DNA of 64,000 bases from Paenibacillus sp. J23TS9 (GTDB lineage Bacteria; Bacillota; Bacilli; Paenibacillales; Paenibacillaceae). The notes beneath the pieces are model-generated. The model was not told where the DNA came from. It did not search any database and saw only the letters and a program-made list of their open reading frames with translations. Positions 59,936 through 64,000 of the stretch are shown in pieces. The stretch lies in assembly GCF_018403225.1 (NCBI RefSeq), contig NZ_BOSG01000001.1:1736001-1800000 (forward strand), read 5' to 3'. Both the position numbers and the translations under genes were made by a program. Every line of letters begins with the position of its first letter. Position 1 is the stretch's first letter.

Positions 59936-62900
59936 ATGAGTAAATGGATCAAACAAGTCATGTCCATCTTAATCGTAGCGGCTTTGCTTATTCCATCAGG
60001 CTGGTTCACTTCGAATGTAAAAGCTGAAACAACGCAGCTGGAAGAACCGGTAACAGTTTACCATGAAACATTTGCTGACGGGGTCGGTACAGCCATTCAA
60101 TCGGGCGGTGCTAGCCTGACGCAGGTCTCCGACCAGGTTTTTTCAGGCAATGAGGATGGAAAAGCTTTATATGTAAGCAGTAGAACTCATGACTATGATG
60201 CTGCTGATTTCACTTTCACCGATTTGGGCTTGGAAAACGAGAAAACGTACACAATCAACGTGACCGGTTATGTGGATGCCGGAGTCGAGGTACCCGCTGG
60301 AGCACAAGCGTATCTTCAAACGGTTGACAAAAGCTACGGTTGGTTGGCGGGAGCCGATTTTAAAGCCGGGGAAGCATTCACTTTAAGCAAAGAGTTTACT
60401 CTGGATACCAGCAAGGGCGATACACGCCTACGTGTTCAATCCAATCCTGCAGGCGCCCCTGTTCCCTTCTACATCGGAGACATCCTCATTACCGAGAAAA
60501 TAGCTTCCGGTGACGGCGGCGGTGAAGAAACACCTAGAGACCCGGCCTTACCTTTCTCTGAGATCAACTTTGAGGATCAAACGAATGGCGGCTTCGAAGG
60601 CAGATCAGGTACTGAAACGTTGACCGTCACCAATAAAGCCAATCATACTGCAGAAGGTTCATACGCTTTAAAAGTAGAAGGAAGAACAGCCACATGGCAC
60701 GGGCCGTCATTACGTGTGGAGAAATATGTGGACAAAGGCAGCGAGTATAAGATTTCGGCGTGGATCAAACTGATCGATCCCGCAAGCTCCCAGATCCAGA
60801 TATCTACCCAAGTTGGCACCGGAAGCAGTGCTAATTATGTGGCTCTAGCTCCCAAAACAATCAGTACCAGCGACGATTGGGTTCAGTTTGAGGGAACCTA
60901 CCGATATAACAGAGTGGGCGGCGAATATTTAACCGTCTATGTGGAAAGTTCAAATAATGCGAACGCCTCCTTTTTTATCGATGATATCAGATTTGAAAAA
61001 ACAAGCTCGGGCCCAATCGAAATTCAGAAGGATTTGACTGCCATCAAAAAAGTGTATCAAAACGATTTCCTGATCGGAAACGCCATCTCGGCGGAGGATC
61101 TGGAGGGAGTTCGGCTTGAGCTTTTGAAAATGCATCACAATGTCGCCACGGCAGGCAACGCCATGAAGCCGGATGCGCTGCAGCCGACGAAAGACAACTT
61201 TACTTATAACGCAGCGGATGCCATGGTTGGGAAAGTTCTATCTGAAGGCATGCAGATGCATGGACATGTGCTGGTATGGCACCAGCAGTCTCCCACCTGG
61301 ATGAATACGACACAGAATGCACAAGGAAACACCGTATCTTTGAGCCGTGAAGAAGCCTTAGAAAACTTGCGAACCCATATTCAAACCGTTATGGAGCACT
61401 TCGGCAACAAGGTGATTTCCTGGGATGTCGTCAATGAAGCGATGAGCGATAATCCGTCGAATCCGGCCGATTTGAAAACGTCATTACGCCAATCCCCCTG
61501 GTATAATGCCATCGGTCCAGATTATGTAGAGCAAGCGTTCCTGGCCGCAAGAGAAGTGTTAGACAATCATCCCGATTGGAATATCAAGCTTTATTACAAT
61601 GATTACAACGAAGATAACCAGAATAAAGCCCAGGCCATTTACAACATGGTTAAAACAATCAATGATCAGTACGCTCTGACACACCAAGGCAAACGGCTGA
61701 TCGACGGTGTTGGCATGCAAGGGCACTATAATGTCAATACAAACCCGGAAAATGTGAAGCTGTCCCTGGAGAAGTTTATTTCCTTAGGCGTGGAAGTCAG
61801 CATCAGCGAGCTTGACATTCAGGCTGGAAGCAACTACCAACTCACCGAGAAGCTTGCCAATGCTCAGGGCTATCTGTACGCCCAATTGATGAATATCTTC
61901 AAGGAACATGCCGCAAACATCAGCCGCATTACCTTCTGGGGAATGGATGATAACACGAGCTGGAGGGCCTCCTCCAATCCATTGTTGTTTGATAAAAGCC
62001 TGCAAGCCAAACCGGCTTACTATGGCGTCATTGATCCGGACAAATTTATGGAAGAACATCATCCGGAGTCGGGAAATGCCAACCAATCCACTGCCATGTA
62101 TGGTACTCCTATTATTGACGGGATAATCGATGAGGTTTGGAGCCAAGCTCCTGCCATGCCGATGAACCGGTATCAGATGGCATGGCAAGGCGCGACCGGA
62201 GCGGCTAAAGCGCTCTGGGATGAACAAAATCTGTATGTATTAATCCAAGTCAGCGATGCTCAGCTCGACAAATCAAGCGAAAATGTTTGGGAACAAGATT
62301 CCGTTGAAATCTTTAAGGACGAAAACAACGCGAAAACCACGTTCTATCAAGATGACGATGGACAGTACAGGATAAACTTTGACAACGAGACTTCATTCAA
62401 TCCTGCCAGCGTCGCAGAAGGTTTCAAATCGGCAACCAAGGTTTCGGGAACAAATTACACGGTTGAAGTGAAGATTCCATTCAAGTCGATTACGCCGACA
62501 AATCAGATGAAAATAGGCTTCGACGCTCAGGTTAATGATGCGAAAGACGGTGCCCGCCAAAGCGCTGCCGCATGGAATGATACAACTGGCAATGGCTATC
62601 AGGATCCATCCGTTTTCGGCGTACTTACCCTCTCCGGCAAACCCGCAAAGCCGGATGACAACAGCTCCGGCAATGGTAACGGCGGAAACGGAAACAATGG
62701 TGACAGTAGCAACAGCCATGGTAGTGACAGCGTTATAGAAAGCAGCCCGCAAACAGCAGGAAACTCTGGGAGCGGGGATGGCGTGATTACGATCAAGCCG
62801 GGAGTAAAGATCTCCAATGGTCGTGCGGTCAGCACCATTTTCAGCGACAGCTTGAAAAAGGCGCTGGAGCAAGCCTTTCCAACAAACGGCAGGAAACAAA

Positions 62901-63934
62901 TCGTTATTGAAATGACAAAACAAAAAGATGTACGATCATATGAATTTCAATTGCCGGCTCAAAGTCTGAAAGGTCAGGAAACCTTCGAGCTTGTGTTGAA
63001 GACAGAAAACGCGGTCCTTCATATTCCAAGCAACATGCTGTCCAATATGTCAGTAAACGCTGAGCAGGTGTCTATCCGCATTGGCACTGCCTCCACGGAC
63101 CATTTGGATGCAGCTGCCCGCGAAAGGATCGGCAGCCATCCGGTTATCAATCTGAACATCGTAGCAGGCGACAGCATCATTGCCTGGAATAACCCAAATG
63201 CGCCTATAACAGTAACTATCCCTTACACGCTGACAGCGGATGAGCTTAGCCATCCGGACCACATCGTAGTATGGTTCATTGATAGTAAAGGCAGCGTGAT
63301 CCCTGTTCCGAATGGTCGGTATAATGCGGCAACCGGAACGGTTGTTTTCCAAACGACCCATTTTAGTACTTTTGCAGTAGCCTATGTATCCAAGACGTTT
63401 AGCGATCTGCAAAACGTCCCTTGGGCAAAACAAGCCATTGATGCCATGGCAGCCCGCGATATCATCAAAGGAACAGCCGAGAGCAGCTTTTCACCAGAAG
63501 CATCCATCACAAGAGCCGACTTTATATCGCTTCTTGTCAGAACCCTTGAATTAAAAGGTACAGTCAATAATGAAGCAATGTTCAGTGATGTCGAACCATC
63601 CGCATATTATAGTAACGAACTTGCTATCGCCAATTCACTCGGAATCGCGGCTGGCTTTGAGGACAATACGTTCAAGCCCGGTAGTAATATCTCCCGTCAA
63701 GATATGATGGTGCTAACTGCACGCTCGTTAGCGGTTGTCGGTAAACAAGTTGAAGATAACGTAAGTTTAGATGCTTATCCCGATGCGGCGAGCATTTCCG
63801 GTTACGCCAAAGTCAGCGCGGGTGCACTGATGAAATACGGAGTTGTAAACGGCATGAATGGCAAAATCGCGCCGAAAGATTTGCTCACCCGTGCAGAAGC
63901 GGCAGTGATTCTGTACCGTATCTGGAATCTGTAG
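59936..63934 (+). CDS. xynA: Multidomain GH10 endo-1,4-beta-xylanase with S-layer homology domains
   Basis: A 1332-residue cell-surface xylanase. Signal peptide (about 1-31), two CBM22-type xylan-binding domains (about 40-190 and 205-360), GH10 catalytic barrel (about 366-700) with acid/base Glu 501 ([11 protein letters not shown]) and nucleophile Glu 625 (SISELDIQ), CBM9 (about 712-905, [18 protein letters not shown]...), a Gly/Asn-rich linker (about 906-935), a further beta domain and three SLH units (about 1152-1332; [26 protein letters not shown]..., [26 protein letters not shown]..., [27 protein letters not shown]). The SLH units bind pyruvylated secondary cell-wall polymer, so the enzyme stays on the cell wall and releases xylo-oligosaccharides. 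Start: GGGGGAGTG nine bases before ATG. Upstream cre-like site and downstream terminator. Confidence 0.96.
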   Translation: MSKWIKQVMSILIVAALLIPSGWFTSNVKAETTQLEEPVTVYHETFADGVGTAIQSGGASLTQVSDQVFSGNEDGKALYVSSRTHDYDAADFTFTDLGLENEKTYTINVTGYVDAGVEVPAGAQAYLQTVDKSYGWLAGADFKAGEAFTLSKEFTLDTSKGDTRLRVQSNPAGAPVPFYIGDILITEKIASGDGGGEETPRDPALPFSEINFEDQTNGGFEGRSGTETLTVTNKANHTAEGSYALKVEGRTATWHGPSLRVEKYVDKGSEYKISAWIKLIDPASSQIQISTQVGTGSSANYVALAPKTISTSDDWVQFEGTYRYNRVGGEYLTVYVESSNNANASFFIDDIRFEKTSSGPIEIQKDLTAIKKVYQNDFLIGNAISAEDLEGVRLELLKMHHNVATAGNAMKPDALQPTKDNFTYNAADAMVGKVLSEGMQMHGHVLVWHQQSPTWMNTTQNAQGNTVSLSREEALENLRTHIQTVMEHFGNKVISWDVVNEAMSDNPSNPADLKTSLRQSPWYNAIGPDYVEQAFLAAREVLDNHPDWNIKLYYNDYNEDNQNKAQAIYNMVKTINDQYALTHQGKRLIDGVGMQGHYNVNTNPENVKLSLEKFISLGVEVSISELDIQAGSNYQLTEKLANAQGYLYAQLMNIFKEHAANISRITFWGMDDNTSWRASSNPLLFDKSLQAKPAYYGVIDPDKFMEEHHPESGNANQSTAMYGTPIIDGIIDEVWSQAPAMPMNRYQMAWQGATGAAKALWDEQNLYVLIQVSDAQLDKSSENVWEQDSVEIFKDENNAKTTFYQDDDGQYRINFDNETSFNPASVAEGFKSATKVSGTNYTVEVKIPFKSITPTNQMKIGFDAQVNDAKDGARQSAAAWNDTTGNGYQDPSVFGVLTLSGKPAKPDDNSSGNGNGGNGNNGDSSNSHGSDSVIESSPQTAGNSGSGDGVITIKPGVKISNGRAVSTIFSDSLKKALEQAFPTNGRKQIVIEMTKQKDVRSYEFQLPAQSLKGQETFELVLKTENAVLHIPSNMLSNMSVNAEQVSIRIGTASTDHLDAAARERIGSHPVINLNIVAGDSIIAWNNPNAPITVTIPYTLTADELSHPDHIVVWFIDSKGSVIPVPNGRYNAATGTVVFQTTHFSTFAVAYVSKTFSDLQNVPWAKQAIDAMAARDIIKGTAESSFSPEASITRADFISLLVRTLELKGTVNNEAMFSDVEPSAYYSNELAIANSLGIAAGFEDNTFKPGSNISRQDMMVLTARSLAVVGKQVEDNVSLDAYPDAASISGYAKVSAGALMKYGVVNGMNGKIAPKDLLTRAEAAVILYRIWNL

Positions 63935-63960
63935 CAAACCCAATACACTCTAGTCAGCAG

Positions 63961-63997
63961 GCTGGCGCTGGTACATTATCGGCGTCAGCTTTTTTTT
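63961..63997 (+). terminator. Terminator of the xylanase gene
   Basis: GCTGGCGCTG (63961-63970), loop GTACATTAT, CGGCGTCAGC (63980-63989), pairing with G-T wobbles, then TTTTTTTT. It lies 27 bases after the stop. Confidence 0.85.
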
Positions 63998-64000
63998 GAA

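Overview
The window reads as a chromosomal segment of a Gram-positive, endospore-forming Bacillales bacterium, most likely Paenibacillus. The evidence is a 1332-residue xylanase with three S-layer homology domains, a collagen-like exosporium-type protein with a BclB-like C-terminus, YesM/YesN two-component systems beside LplABC-type sugar permeases that lack an ATPase gene, strong AGGAGG ribosome binding sites, several TTG/GTG starts and T-tailed terminators. I see no rRNA, tRNA, CRISPR array, insertion sequence or prophage. About 50 protein genes cover the window, mostly in short operons.

Layout. 1-2932 (minus): an OmpR-type regulator, an ABC ATPase, an ABC permease and a histidine kinase cut by the window edge, with 10-11 bp direct repeats between regulator and transporter genes. 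3134-6952 (minus): two tandem esterases and a LacI-family regulator with two perfect operators. 7099-9491: a small secreted DUF3889 protein, the collagen-like protein and two very small genes. 9503-11899 (minus): a large secreted GH18-like enzyme. 12335-14432 (plus): a DUF6069 membrane protein with a DesK/DesR-like pair. 14618-16974: dihydrolipoyl dehydrogenase divergent from a TetR regulator, with operator-like repeats over both -10 boxes. 17078-20964: DJ-1/PfpI protein, PhyH dioxygenase divergent from an AraC regulator, a lipase-like hydrolase and a small membrane protein. 21044-25710 (minus): secreted protein, ABC ATPase, permease, kinase, regulator. 25915-26444: a MmcQ/YjbR protein with a short overlapping ORF. 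26606-34282 (plus): two sugar permeases, a solute-binding lipoprotein, YesM/YesN and a second binding lipoprotein. 34563-37082: small proteins and an alditol-oxidase-like flavoenzyme. 37166-39010: a secreted repeat/Big_2 protein. 39345-43335 (minus): YheO-like regulator, MalY/PatB C-S lyase, NhaC antiporter, RidA. 43674-44620: ArsR and YdeI. 44749-50789 (minus): a two-component system followed by three membrane-anchored alpha/beta hydrolases, two of them paralogues with matching upstream repeats. 51029-53398: FusB/FusC-type EF-G-binding protein with a structured leader, and a cell-wall amidase. 53589-56803: regulator, frameshifted kinase and membrane-anchored protein. 56982-59600: nucleotidyltransferase, DUF6843 protein, aldo/keto reductase with an adjacent reductase remnant. 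59936-63934 (plus): the xylanase.

How they work together. The main themes are envelope sensing (six two-component systems, two of them fused to ABC exporter operons), and extracellular carbohydrate use (xylanase, GH18-like enzyme, esterases, YesMN-controlled oligosaccharide uptake), with cre-like sites suggesting catabolite control. The observations most worth a second look are the leader peptide plus mutually exclusive stems ahead of the FusB-type gene (51677-51914), the shared 11-bp repeats upstream of the two hydrolase paralogues next to an OmpR-type regulator, the single-base frameshift in the kinase at 55853-55856, and several gene remnants that mark small deletions.
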